Counted from the stretch's first letter, positions 6,929 through 14,882 are shown. The stretch: 29,510 bases of DNA from an uncultured Collinsella sp. (GCA_900550965.1 URUC01000014.1:1-29510); one strand, 5' to 3'. Translations and numbers: made by a program. Notes: generated by a model from the letters alone, not told the origin.

Positions 6929-8308
6929 ATGAACACCGAGAAAATTGCGCGCATCGTCGGCGATCAGCGCGCCTACTTTAAGACGCACGCCACGTTTGAT
7001 GTCGATGCTCGACGTCGTGCGCTCGTGAGTTTACGCGATGCGGTGCGGGCCCACGAGGCCGATATTGCCCATGCGCTCAAGACCGATTTGGGTAAGTCAC
7101 ATGACGAGGCGTATATGTGCGAGATCGGCACCTCGCTTTCCGAGATTCGATATCAGATTGCGCATGTGGCCCGATGGAGCCGTGCCCACTTGCGCCCGTG
7201 CGACCTCGCCAATGCTATTAGTGTGTGCAAGACGCAGTCCGTGCCCTATGGCGTCACACTCATCATGGCTCCGTGGAACTACCCGTTTTTGCTGACGCTC
7301 GAGCCGCTCGCTGGCGCTCTTGCCGCGGGCAACACCGTGGTCATCAAGCCGAGTGCCTATGCTCCGGCATCGAGCGCAGTGCTCAAGCAAATCTGCGAAG
7401 AAGCGTTTGATTCGCGCCTGGTGGCAGTTGTCGAGGGCGGGCGCGCCGAGAACGAAGCGCTGCTCGATGAGTGCTGGGACAAGATCTTCTTTACCGGTAG
7501 CGTTCCGGTCGGCAAGCTCGTCATGGAGCGCGCAAGTAAAAACCTTACGCCTGTGACGCTTGAACTGGGCGGAAAGAGTCCCTGCATCGTGGATGCGACG
7601 GCAAACTTGAAGGTCGCGGCACGCCGTATCGCCTTTGGTAAATGGCTCAACGTGGGGCAGACTTGCGTGGCGCCCGACTACCTGCTGGTCGACACGCGCG
7701 TGCACGACGAGCTGCTGGGTCTCATCAAGGAAGAGGCCCGCCGTATGTTTGGCGAGCATCCGCTCGATAACGAGGATTACGGGCATATCGTCAACGCCAA
7801 GCATTTTGCGCGCGTGCGCGGGCTGATCGATCCCGATAAGGTCGTGCTTGGAGGCACGGCGCGCGAGTCGTCGCTCAAGATTGAGCCGACGATCCTAGAC
7901 GGCGTGACCCCCGATGACGCCGTGATGCAGGAGGAGATCTTCGGTCCCATCTTGCCGGTGCTGACGTTTGAGAGCCTAGACGAGGCCGAGGCGTTCATCG
8001 CGAATCGCCCGACGCCGCTGGCCCTGTATATCTTTAGTCGGGATCGCGCGGTTCAGCAGCGCTTTGTGCGCTACGTGCCCTTTGGCGGCGGCTGCGTTAA
8101 CGACACCATCATGCACCTGGCTACGAGCCATATGGGCTTTGGCGGCATGGGAGCGAGCGGTATGGGGCAGTACCATGGACGCGAGAGCTTCGATACGTTT
8201 AGCCACAAGAAGAGCATCGTGAACAAGGCAACGTGGCTGGACGTGCCATTCCGCTACGCCCCTTATGCAAGCTGGAAACACAAATTCGTGCGCATGTTTG
8301 TGCATTAG
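6929..8308 (+). CDS. Aldehyde dehydrogenase, class 3-like
   Basis: NAD(P)-dependent oxidation of an aldehyde to the acid. At 459 residues it has the compact length of the ALDH3 group. Signatures seen are APWNYPF (114-120), the FTGS motif (188-191), Glu212 in LELGGKSP, and the catalytic Cys246 in GQTCVAPDY. The EEIFGPILPV and FGGMGASGMG segments follow near the C-terminus. The start has a GGAGG ribosome site that overlaps the stop of the alcohol dehydrogenase gene. The C-terminal tail carries several basic and aromatic residues (about 440-459); ALDH3 proteins often have a membrane-associating tail, but I see no clear hydrophobic helix. Substrate unknown. Confidence 0.93.
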   Translation: MNTEKIARIVGDQRAYFKTHATFDVDARRRALVSLRDAVRAHEADIAHALKTDLGKSHDEAYMCEIGTSLSEIRYQIAHVARWSRAHLRPCDLANAISVCKTQSVPYGVTLIMAPWNYPFLLTLEPLAGALAAGNTVVIKPSAYAPASSAVLKQICEEAFDSRLVAVVEGGRAENEALLDECWDKIFFTGSVPVGKLVMERASKNLTPVTLELGGKSPCIVDATANLKVAARRIAFGKWLNVGQTCVAPDYLLVDTRVHDELLGLIKEEARRMFGEHPLDNEDYGHIVNAKHFARVRGLIDPDKVVLGGTARESSLKIEPTILDGVTPDDAVMQEEIFGPILPVLTFESLDEAEAFIANRPTPLALYIFSRDRAVQQRFVRYVPFGGGCVNDTIMHLATSHMGFGGMGASGMGQYHGRESFDTFSHKKSIVNKATWLDVPFRYAPYASWKHKFVRMFVH

Positions 8309-8333
8309 AATCAGATGACATAGGGATAAACAA

Positions 8334-8370
8334 AGTGGCCGCCCCCGCGTAAGCGAAGACGGCCATTTCT
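8334..8370 (+). terminator. Terminator of the dehydrogenase operon
   Basis: TGGCCG (8336-8341) pairs with CGGCCA (8360-8365) around an 18-nt loop, followed by TTTCTC. The T-run is weak, so efficiency is uncertain. Confidence 0.6.
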
Positions 8371-8374
8371 CACG

Positions 8375-8554
8375 ATGAAAACGTGTATCGGAGTTGGCAA
8401 GACCCGCTGCCACGGGTGCCATCCGTGTTCCTATCTTATCTGCAAGCGTCCCGTCGCGCAAGCGTTGCGGCAAGCGATTGAAAGACACGGACGGGGTGAA
8501 TTTGTGTCCGCACGAACCCGTAGACTTCTCAACTATGTGGTGGATACTCGCTAA
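8375..8554 (+). CDS. Small cysteine-rich protein, 59 residues
   Basis: A complete frame, ATG 8375 to TAA 8554, encodes 59 residues. Its N-terminus holds five cysteines and two histidines in the order C4-x7-C12-x2-C15-x2-C18-x4-C23 with His13 and His16, the kind of cluster that binds zinc or an iron-sulfur centre. The rest is basic and helix-prone (VAQALRQAIERHGRGEF onward). I do not recognise the family. No good ribosome site precedes the ATG, which weakens the call. The tight spacing (18 bp) to the next small gene and the ordered cysteine pattern favour it. It lies just after a terminator, so it would need its own promoter or read-through. Function unknown. Confidence 0.5.
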   Translation: MKTCIGVGKTRCHGCHPCSYLICKRPVAQALRQAIERHGRGEFVSARTRRLLNYVVDTR

Positions 8555-8572
8555 TCGGTGATGGAGGCGGTC

Positions 8573-8752
8573 ATGTTTGATGACGATGACCTGTTCGATC
8601 TGGTAGGCGATCCGTTTGAGTGGGATTTGCTGCTCGATGACGATGAGTTGGAGCAGGACCGCAAAAAGCAAAAGGATAAGAACGCCCGGGGTAAAGGTTC
8701 GAATAAAAAGGACAAGCGTCGCCGAGGTCTGTTCGGCGGGCTCTTTGGGTGA
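8573..8752 (+). CDS. Small charged hypothetical protein, 59 residues
   Basis: An acidic, aromatic N-terminal half (MFDDDDLFDL, then DPFEWDLLLDDDELEQ) is followed by a lysine/arginine-rich half and the ending RRGLFGGLFG. The sharp acid-to-base polarity with no hydrophobic core suggests a disordered protein that could bind nucleic acid or a partner. I chose ATG 8573 over GTG 8558 and ATG 8561 because GGAGG stands 5 nt before it. It is preceded by the cysteine-rich frame and followed 66 bp later by a metallophosphoesterase. No family recognised. Confidence 0.65.
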   Translation: MFDDDDLFDLVGDPFEWDLLLDDDELEQDRKKQKDKNARGKGSNKKDKRRRGLFGGLFG

Positions 8753-8772
8753 CTGTCTCATCGTCGCGTCTG

Positions 8773-8778
8773 TATACT
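8773..8778 (+). promoter_or_regulatory. -10 element of the metallophosphoesterase gene
   Basis: TATACT preceded by TG (a partial extended -10) lies about 40 bp before the start codon. No good -35 hexamer is present. Confidence 0.4.
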
Positions 8779-8818
8779 AAACAGGTCTTATACGCGTTGC
8801 GAAATGAGGACAGAGACG

Positions 8819-9364
8819 ATGATGTGGTTTACCGCCGACCTGCACCTGGGCGATACGAATATCTTGCACGACATGGATCGACCGTTTGACTCGGTCGAGG
8901 AGATGAACCGCCGTGTCATCGATGCCATCAACGAGTGCGTGGCTGTGGACGACCGCCTTTATGTCCTGGGAGACTTTACGTATCGATTGCCCCTGGCGGA
9001 AGCGGTTCGCCTGCGCGAGCGCATCGACTGCCAGAACATAACGCTCATCCGTGGTAACCATGACGGCGATTGGGAAGATCCGGACGCGCCGCACATTTGG
9101 GATGAGGTGCGCGATTATCTGGAGATCGCTCCCGGTTACGCGAAGGGCCATCGTCTGGTGATGAGCCATTACCCCATGCTCAGCTGGAATGGCAAGGCGC
9201 GCGGCGCCATCATGCTGCACGGGCACATTCACAGCAGGGGAGACCGCACCAACGCGCGCAATCGCGATCGCGAGCGCCCAGTCCTTCGCTACGACGTTGG
9301 CCTCGATGCCAACAACTACAAGCCCGTTAGCCGCGACCAGATCCTGGGCTTCTTTGGACTCTAG
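8819..9364 (+). CDS. Calcineurin-like metallophosphoesterase
   Basis: A compact cytoplasmic phosphoesterase with a dinuclear metal site. All family motifs are present in order: D-x-H in FTADLHLGD (near 7-9), GD in YVLGDFTY, GNHD in LIRGNHDGD, His in VMSHYPM, and GHIH in MLHGHIHSRGD. Substrate is unknown; small stand-alone members of this size act on diverse phosphodiesters or nucleotides. I start at ATG 8819 (181 aa), 8 nt after GAGGA; ATG 8822 is equally possible, and the frame start at 8804 lies upstream of the ribosome site. It ends in its own terminator. Confidence 0.88.
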   Translation: MMWFTADLHLGDTNILHDMDRPFDSVEEMNRRVIDAINECVAVDDRLYVLGDFTYRLPLAEAVRLRERIDCQNITLIRGNHDGDWEDPDAPHIWDEVRDYLEIAPGYAKGHRLVMSHYPMLSWNGKARGAIMLHGHIHSRGDRTNARNRDRERPVLRYDVGLDANNYKPVSRDQILGFFGL

Positions 9365-9384
9365 CTGTAAGTGCAGGTAGAATG

Positions 9385-9420
9385 AACGCGCCGCGCGGAT
9401 GGTCTGCACGGCGCGTTTTA
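9385..9420 (+). terminator. Rho-independent terminator of the metallophosphoesterase gene
   Basis: AACGCGCCG (9385-9393) pairs with CGGCGCGTT (9409-9417) and is followed by TTTTA. It ends immediately before the ribosome site of the antiterminator gene. Confidence 0.85.
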
Positions 9421-9437
9421 GTAGGAGCGATGATTCC

Positions 9438-10274
9438 ATGAGGGCTATCCAGCGCATTAACCACAACGCTGCCATCTGCGAAGATGGCGCGGGGCGTCAG
9501 CTTATCGCGCTGGGCCGCGGTATCGGCTTTGGCGATATGCCGCATGAGGTCGACCTGGATGTCATCACGCGTACCTTTTACGGCATCGATTCAAAGTACC
9601 TGGCGTTTATCGATGAGGTCGACCCCGAGGTGCTGGAGTTTTCTGCTCAGCTGGCTGATATCGCAACCGGACAGCTTTCGTACGAATTGAGCCCTAACCT
9701 CCCCATTACATTGGCGGACCATATCCAGTTTGCCATTAAGCGCGCCCGCGAACACATGGTGGTGTCGTTGCCGCTCGAGCGCGATCTGGAGCAGCTGCAT
9801 CCCATCGAATACCGCTTGGGCGAACTGGCTGTTCGCGGCATCCAGAAAAGCTTCCGTGTGCGTATGCCCCGAAGCGAGGCCGCGGGCATTGCCATGTCGA
9901 TTGTCAACGCATCGGTTAAGCCGAGCGAGCGGCGCGTGCTTGCCGAGCAGCACGAGGAGCGACTGCTCGATATGACGGTCGCGATTATTCAAGAAGAGTT
10001 GGGTGTGACGGTCGATCGCTCGTCGTTCGCCTTTGCCCGCTTTGCCACTCATGTGCGCTATCTGCTCGACCGCGTGGCAAAGAAAGAGCCGATCGATACC
10101 GAGAACTCCGGTCTTTACGACGTGCTCGTGGAGCAGTATCCGGCGGCATCGCGTTGCGCTCACCGTGTCGACGATCTGATTCAAGAGATCTTTGGCGAGC
10201 CATTGGCCCAAGAGGAGCTCGTCTATCTGATCATGCATGTGAATCGCGTGGCTTCTGTCCACTCGGATAAATAG
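9438..10274 (+). CDS. BglG/LicT-family transcriptional antiterminator
   Basis: This is an RNA-binding regulator that, when its sugar is available, stabilises an antiterminator hairpin in the leader of a PTS operon. The N-terminal CAT RNA-binding domain (residues 1-55) begins with the family's typical MRAIQRINHNAAI. Two PTS regulation domains follow. PRD1 (about 65-170) has His95, but the usual second histidine (IALHIVNA in LicT-type proteins) is Ser154 here, in IAMSIVNA. PRD2 (about 175-278) keeps both, His205 and His267. I start at ATG 9438 (278 aa) after AGGAG. It lies just upstream of a PTS permease gene whose leader holds a matching RNA target, so it almost certainly controls that gene. 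Confidence 0.93.
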   Translation: MRAIQRINHNAAICEDGAGRQLIALGRGIGFGDMPHEVDLDVITRTFYGIDSKYLAFIDEVDPEVLEFSAQLADIATGQLSYELSPNLPITLADHIQFAIKRAREHMVVSLPLERDLEQLHPIEYRLGELAVRGIQKSFRVRMPRSEAAGIAMSIVNASVKPSERRVLAEQHEERLLDMTVAIIQEELGVTVDRSSFAFARFATHVRYLLDRVAKKEPIDTENSGLYDVLVEQYPAASRCAHRVDDLIQEIFGEPLAQEELVYLIMHVNRVASVHSDK

Positions 10275-10369
10275 GCTCTCTGGTATTTCCTTTCCGTCAT
10301 GGCGACCGTTCGCGGGTCGTTTGCTACCGTTCGTCGGTAATCTGAGCCGCAACGAACGCATCTGCCGCA

Positions 10370-10375
10370 TATACT
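10370..10375 (+). promoter_or_regulatory. Probable -10 box of the PTS leader transcript
   Basis: TATACT here would start transcription near 10382, placing the antiterminator RNA at the very 5' end of the leader, the usual arrangement. The -35 region is poor, as often in activated or catabolite-controlled promoters. The preceding gap after the antiterminator gene contains only a small hairpin (TACCG/CGGTA, 10325-10339). Confidence 0.45.
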
Positions 10376-10386
10376 CGCCGTGTGTT

Positions 10387-10423
10387 GGGTGTTACTCACG
10401 GCGCAGCTCCGAGAGGCACTACC
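10387..10423 (+). promoter_or_regulatory. Ribonucleic antiterminator (RAT) for the LicT-type protein
   Basis: The 5' half GGTGTTACT and the 3' half AGGCACTACC match the two conserved halves of LicT/SacY RAT targets (consensus about GG-TTGTTACT and AGGCAAAACC). Between them CTC-a-CGG pairs with CCG-a-GAG, giving the expected hairpin with an internal A-A mismatch. Its last three bases are shared with the outer stem of the next hairpin, so the two structures exclude each other. Confidence 0.7.
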
Positions 10424-10476
10424 GATTCTGCCGAGACCATAATTGGGTCTCTGTCGGTTGTGCGCGGGGCTTTTTT
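10421..10476 (+). terminator. Leader terminator controlled by the RAT
   Basis: ACCGA (10421-10425) pairs with TCGGT (10454-10458), enclosing GAGACC (10433-10438) / GGTCTC (10446-10451). Six T follow at 10471-10476, separated from the stem by 12 nt, so the fold near the T-run may be more complex. About 140 nt of leader remain before the PTS gene, with one GC-rich hairpin (CGCGC/GCGCG near 10531-10548) and nothing else recognised. Confidence 0.6.
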
Positions 10477-10614
10477 CATGTCGATCCACCCGGGAATCAC
10501 ATGCAAATCAATCTCTTGCCAACTGGTATCGCGCGCTGCGCAGGCGCGAGCGGAATCGTGCGTCTTGGTGCCGTGAAGTCCCACGGCCTTTAGTTGGAAG
10601 AGAAGGGATTCGAC

Positions 10615-12063
10615 ATGACTGTCGATAACAAGAAGATTGCCGAGGACGTGCTTGCTGCCGTCGGCGGCGCCTCTAATGTGACGAACGCAACGCACTGCAT
10701 GACCCGCCTGCGTCTGAACCTCAAGGATCAGTCCGTTCCCAATGACGATGAAGTAAAGAAGATCAAGGGTGTGCTGGGCGCACAGTGGTCTGGCGGCCAG
10801 TATCAGGTCATCATTGGCCAGAACGTGCCGAAGGTCTATGACGCCGCCATTGCGCTGGGCGTCAAGGGCGAAGGCTCCATTGACGAGAACCTCGATGACG
10901 GCACCAAGGAGCCACTGACGGTCAAGACTGCGGGCAAGAAGGCCCTTAACTACCTGTCCAAGACAATGTGCATGACGATCCCCATTATCATGGGCGCCGC
11001 CATGTTCCGCACACTTGCCGTACTTTGCGGCGACGGCATGCTCGGTATATGGTCTGCAGATTCTGACATCTACAACTTCTTCTACAACTGGATTTACAAC
11101 GCCGGCTATTATTTCCTCCCTGTCTATCTGGGTTGGGCTGCCGCAAAGCAGCTCGGCTGCAGCCAGCCGCTCGGCATGATGCTCGGCGGCGTGCTCATTG
11201 CCCCCGAGTTCATGACGTTGGTCAACGCCGCTGCGGATTCTGGTGCTACGACCACGATGGTTTACGGCGTGCTCCCGGCTCAGCTGAACAACTATTCTGC
11301 GACCGTGCTCCCCATGCTGCTGTCTATGCCGGTGCTGATGGTCGTCGAGAAGTTCATGAAGAAGATCATCCCCGACATGCTCTCCACGGTGTTTGTGCCC
11401 GTGTGCACCATGGCTGTGATGACCCCCGTTTCCCTGTGCGCCCTAGCTCCGATTGGTTCCATTCTGGGCGACCTGGTCGGCAACTTTATGTTCGGCCTCG
11501 GAAACGCTGGCGGCATCGTCACGATCCTCTCCCTCGTCGCCATTGCCGCGCTTTGGGAGTTCCTGGTTATGACCGGTATGCACCAGGTTCTGATTGCCCT
11601 CGGCATTGTGCAGGTGCTCACCTCAGGGTCTGACTCCTGCGTTATGGTCGCGGGTGCTATCGCTCAGTTCGCCACGTGGGGCATGGCCTTCGGTGCCTTC
11701 CTGCGCCTTAAGGAGGTCGACGAAAAGGGCGCTATGCTTGGTTTCTCGCTCTCCGGCATTGTCGGTGGCGTGACGGAGCCCGCGCTGTATGGCTGCGGCT
11801 TTAAGTATACTCGCTGCCTGGGTGCCATGGTCGCGGGCGGCGCTATCGGCGGCCTGATCGCGGCTCTCACTAATGTGACCACGTATGTTTTGGGCGCAAC
11901 TAATATCCTAGGTATTACAGGTTATGTTGCAGGCGGAACTGCTAATCTCGTATGGGGCTGCGTTGCATCGGGCACTGCATTTGTTGCCGCCGCTGCCATC
12001 GCCTACTTCTTTGGCTTTACCAAGGAGCAGCTCGACGAAGACGCTGCTGCCGCCAAAGCCTAA
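10615..12063 (+). CDS. PTS permease, glucose/beta-glucoside superfamily EIIBC
   Basis: A membrane sugar transporter that phosphorylates its substrate during uptake. The cytoplasmic EIIB domain (about 1-85) carries the phosphorylated Cys28 in NATHCMTRLRL. The EIIC domain (about 100-475) has some ten hydrophobic segments and the signature GVTEPALYGCG, corresponding to the GITEPAIYG of beta-glucoside permeases. No EIIA domain is attached, so it must borrow one, as MurP-type permeases do. ATG 10615 follows GAAGGGA; the frame could open at 10594 but that has no ribosome site. Upstream antiterminator and RAT show substrate-induced control. The deacetylase gene after it hints at an N-acetylated sugar or disaccharide as substrate, which is inference. 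Confidence 0.93.
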   Translation: MTVDNKKIAEDVLAAVGGASNVTNATHCMTRLRLNLKDQSVPNDDEVKKIKGVLGAQWSGGQYQVIIGQNVPKVYDAAIALGVKGEGSIDENLDDGTKEPLTVKTAGKKALNYLSKTMCMTIPIIMGAAMFRTLAVLCGDGMLGIWSADSDIYNFFYNWIYNAGYYFLPVYLGWAAAKQLGCSQPLGMMLGGVLIAPEFMTLVNAAADSGATTTMVYGVLPAQLNNYSATVLPMLLSMPVLMVVEKFMKKIIPDMLSTVFVPVCTMAVMTPVSLCALAPIGSILGDLVGNFMFGLGNAGGIVTILSLVAIAALWEFLVMTGMHQVLIALGIVQVLTSGSDSCVMVAGAIAQFATWGMAFGAFLRLKEVDEKGAMLGFSLSGIVGGVTEPALYGCGFKYTRCLGAMVAGGAIGGLIAALTNVTTYVLGATNILGITGYVAGGTANLVWGCVASGTAFVAAAAIAYFFGFTKEQLDEDAAAAKA

Positions 12064-12090
12064 AGCATCCGTTCGGTAGGACAATTATCT

Positions 12091-12123
12091 GGGGCACTTG
12101 GCTGCGCTTCAAGTGTCCCTTTC
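12091..12123 (+). terminator. Hairpin between the PTS and deacetylase genes
   Basis: GGGGCACTTG (12091-12100) pairs with CAAGTGTCCC (12110-12119) with one G-U, followed by TTTCC. It may end most transcripts after the PTS gene and reduce deacetylase expression, or act as an mRNA stabiliser. Confidence 0.6.
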
Positions 12124-12140
12124 CGTAGATGGGGGTCAAT

Positions 12141-12905
12141 ATGAAGCAATTGCTCATTCGTGCCGACGATATCGGTTATTCGTATGCCGTTAACCTGGGG
12201 ATTGCCCGCAGTATCAATGAGGGCCTGGTGCGCTCGGCGGGACTTATGCCCAATATGCCCGAGGCCGAGCGTGGCTGGTCGCTCGTGGCGGATGTCGGCA
12301 TTGCGGTGGGTCAGCACACCAACGTGTGCCTGGGCAAGCCGTGTGCCGACCCGGCGCTCATTCCGAGCATGCTCAACGAGAACGGCGAGTTCCATAGCAG
12401 CCGTACCTTCCGCGATCATTTTAAGCGCGGCGAGGAGTTGATAGACTTCGACGAGGCCTGCATCGAGATCCGCGCGCAGCATGACCGCTTTGTCGAGATC
12501 GTGGGCCGCGAGCCCGATTACTTTGAGGCCCATGCCGTCATGAGCAAAAACCTTAACCGAGCGATCTCGGCGGTTGCTCAGGAGCTGGGCCTTAAGGAGC
12601 AAAAGGCGAGCTTCGACCCCGCGGCTGTGGTGCATTGCGGAGATACTGATCTGCGCATGGTGATGCGCTCGATGGAGCCGGGCTACGAGCCCAAAGAGGC
12701 AATCATGCAGACGGTTCGCGAGATGGTGGACGGCGAGACGGTCGTCTTTGTGTGCCATCCGGGCTATCTCGATCGTTTTATCCTGGAGAACAGCTCGCTC
12801 ACGACCGACCGCACCAAGGAAGTCGATGCGCTGATCGACCCCGAGCTTCGCACTTGGCTTGAGTCTCAACCTGATCTTCGCCTGATCGACTACCGCGACC
12901 TGTAA
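12141..12905 (+). CDS. YdjC/ChbG-type carbohydrate deacetylase
   Basis: A metal-dependent deacetylase of the YdjC family, acting in the cytoplasm on N-acetylated oligosaccharides (ChbG of E. coli deacetylates chitobiose after PTS uptake). Visible metal and catalytic motifs are RADDIGYS (Asp9, Asp10), GQHTN with His59, EAHAV with His131, and CHPGYLD with His206. The 254-residue length fits the family. I start at ATG 12141, preceded by GGGGGT, not at ATG 12129, which has no ribosome site. Its place after a PTS permease suggests it processes the imported phosphosugar. Exact substrate unknown. Confidence 0.87.
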   Translation: MKQLLIRADDIGYSYAVNLGIARSINEGLVRSAGLMPNMPEAERGWSLVADVGIAVGQHTNVCLGKPCADPALIPSMLNENGEFHSSRTFRDHFKRGEELIDFDEACIEIRAQHDRFVEIVGREPDYFEAHAVMSKNLNRAISAVAQELGLKEQKASFDPAAVVHCGDTDLRMVMRSMEPGYEPKEAIMQTVREMVDGETVVFVCHPGYLDRFILENSSLTTDRTKEVDALIDPELRTWLESQPDLRLIDYRDL

Positions 12906-12915
12906 GGACCCAAGT

Positions 12916-12946
12916 CACCACAAAGGGGACAGTCGCCTTTGTGGTG
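12916..12946. repeat. Palindrome CACCACAAAGG / CCTTTGTGGTG
   Basis: Perfect 11-bp arms surround a 9-nt loop (GGACAGTCG), placed 10 bp after the deacetylase stop. There is no T-run directly after it. It resembles the other intergenic palindromes of the window in design, though not in sequence, and is probably a dispersed REP-like element. Confidence 0.6.
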
Positions 12947-12950
12947 GTTC

Positions 12951-12986
12951 TGGCGCCGTTGCCATTATGGCGGCGGCGTCTTTTTT
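12951..12986 (+). terminator. Terminator of the PTS-deacetylase operon
   Basis: GCCG-TT-GCC pairs with GGC-GG-CGGC around ATTAT and runs into CGTC followed by six or seven T ending at 12986. It is the second of two tandem hairpins after the deacetylase gene. Confidence 0.8.
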
Positions 12987-13044
12987 GTCCGTGCGGCGCG
13001 GTAGAGTGTAGGCGGTTGAAATTTGCGTCCATCGAGGAGCTGCC

Positions 13045-14802
13045 ATGAACGAGATCAAGTGCCCGCATTGCGGCGAAGTTTTTAAGGTCGATGCGTCCGG
13101 TTATGCGGATATCGTCAAGCAGGTGCGCGATGCCGAGTTCTCGCGCGACCTGGATGAGCGCGTGAAGGCGGTCCAGCGCGAGGGCGAGCAGGCACTGGAG
13201 CTTGAGCGCTCGCGCTCGACGGCTGCTTTGCAAAAGGCAGAGTCTCAGCGCGACGCTCAGCTTGTCGAGCAGAAGAACGCTGCAGCTCAGCAGCTGGCAC
13301 AAGAGGTTGCCAAGCGCGACGCTGAGCTTGCCGAGCTGCACGCCAAGCTCGAAGGCGCTGCCGCAGAGCGCGAGAGTGCAAGTCAGCGCGCGGCGGTTGA
13401 GGCCCGTTCCGATGCTCAAAAGGAGAATGCCGAGCTTCAGCGCGAGATCGACAATTTACGTGCGCAGTTGGAGCGCAAAGATGATGAAGCCAGGCTTGCC
13501 GAGGCGGCGGCACGCAATGCTGCTCAAAACGACCTGTCCGCGCGCGACGCTCAGATTGCCGAGCTGCAGGCCAGGATCGCCGCGGCGGACAAGGCCCAGG
13601 AGATGGCGCTTGCCGCTGCCGCGGCAGAGTCGCAGCGTGAGCTCGATGCCGCTCGCAGCGAGGCCGAGCGCGCGCTTACTGACTATCGCGCGAAGGTGCA
13701 AGAGAAGTTTTCCGCCGCAAAGGCTCAGTCCGAGCAAGAGGCCGAGGGCCTGCGTGCCCAGCTGCGCGAGCAGGAACTGATGGCAAAAATGAACCTGTCA
13801 GAGGCGGTCGCCGCGGCGGAGCGAGAGCGCGATGAGGCACGTGCCAAACTGACGAGCGAGCTGGCGGTACGCGATTCTCGCGAGGAGCAAGCCAAGGCGG
13901 CACACGAGCTCGAGCTTGCGCAGGCCAAGCGCGCGAGCGATGACCTGATTCGCTACAAGGATGAAGAGATTGAGCGCCTTAAGGACATGAAGGTTCGCCT
14001 GTCCACCAAGATGGTGGGCGAGTCGCTCGAGCAGCACTGCGAGACCGAGTTTAACCGTCTGCGCATGACGGCGTTTCCCAATGCGTACTTCGAGAAAGAT
14101 AACGATGCATCCGAGGGCACCAAGGGAGACTTCATTTTCCGTGAGTGCGACGCGAGCGGCAACGAGGTCATTTCGATTATGTTCGAGATGAAAAACGAGA
14201 ACGACGAGACCGCGACCAAGCATAAAAACGAGGACTTCTTTAAGAAACTCGATCACGATCGTCGCCAGAAAGGCTGTGAGTACGCGGTGCTCTGCACGCT
14301 GCTCGAGCCCGAGAGCGAGCTTTACAACGCGGGAATCGTGGACGTGAGCTATCGCTACGAGAAGATGTATGTGATCCGCCCGCAGTTCTTCATTCCCATC
14401 ATTACGCTGCTACGCAATGCCGCCATGGGTTCGCTTCGCTATAAGCAGGAGCTGGCGGAGTACAAGCAGCAGAATATCGATGTCACGAACTTCGAAGCCA
14501 AGATGGAGAAGTTCAAGAACGATTTCGGCCGCAACTACGAGATCGCGAGCCGCAAGTTCCAAACGGCAATCGATGAGATCGACAAGACGATTAGCCATCT
14601 GCAGAAAACCAAGGAGGCGTTGCTGTCCTCCGAGAACAATCTGCGCCTTGCCAACAAGAAAGCCGACGATCTTACCATTCGCAAGCTCACGTGGGGCAAC
14701 AAGACCATGAAAGCAGCGTTTGACGAGGCACGCGGGGCTGCGGCAGAGACAAACGATGAGCCAGCCGAGGCGGATTCGTATGAGGTCGAGGATGCCGAGT
14801 AG
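13045..14802 (+). CDS. DUF2130 family coiled-coil protein
   Basis: Three parts are visible. A short zinc-ribbon-like start has Cys6-x2-Cys9 (IKCPHCGEVF). A very long Ala/Glu/Arg-rich coiled coil covers about residues 25-315. The DUF2130 core lies about 325-500 and contains Asp363 in KGDFIF and Glu381-x-Lys383 in FEMKNEND, an arrangement suggestive of a PD-(D/E)XK-like fold. A second coiled segment (about 480-550) and an acidic tail end it. Function of the family is not established; a DNA-related structural or nuclease role is only inferred. ATG 13045 follows GAGGAGC. It is monocistronic and convergent with the helicase gene across a shared terminator. Confidence 0.9.
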   Translation: MNEIKCPHCGEVFKVDASGYADIVKQVRDAEFSRDLDERVKAVQREGEQALELERSRSTAALQKAESQRDAQLVEQKNAAAQQLAQEVAKRDAELAELHAKLEGAAAERESASQRAAVEARSDAQKENAELQREIDNLRAQLERKDDEARLAEAAARNAAQNDLSARDAQIAELQARIAAADKAQEMALAAAAAESQRELDAARSEAERALTDYRAKVQEKFSAAKAQSEQEAEGLRAQLREQELMAKMNLSEAVAAAERERDEARAKLTSELAVRDSREEQAKAAHELELAQAKRASDDLIRYKDEEIERLKDMKVRLSTKMVGESLEQHCETEFNRLRMTAFPNAYFEKDNDASEGTKGDFIFRECDASGNEVISIMFEMKNENDETATKHKNEDFFKKLDHDRRQKGCEYAVLCTLLEPESELYNAGIVDVSYRYEKMYVIRPQFFIPIITLLRNAAMGSLRYKQELAEYKQQNIDVTNFEAKMEKFKNDFGRNYEIASRKFQTAIDEIDKTISHLQKTKEALLSSENNLRLANKKADDLTIRKLTWGNKTMKAAFDEARGAAAETNDEPAEADSYEVEDAE

Positions 14803-14821
14803 GGGATAGCGTATCGCGCAA

Positions 14822-14864
14822 AAAGCGGGGCCGCTGGCGATGTTGCCAGCGGCCCCGCTTTGTT
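14822..14864. terminator. Strong bidirectional terminator between convergent genes
   Basis: AAGCGGGGCCGCTGGC (14823-14838) is a perfect 16-bp match to 14845-14860 with a 6-nt loop. A TGTTT tract follows on the plus strand, and an A-rich tract precedes it that reads as T on the minus strand, so it can serve both genes. Confidence 0.9.
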
Positions 14865-14882
14865 TCGTCCCATTGCGCCCGG

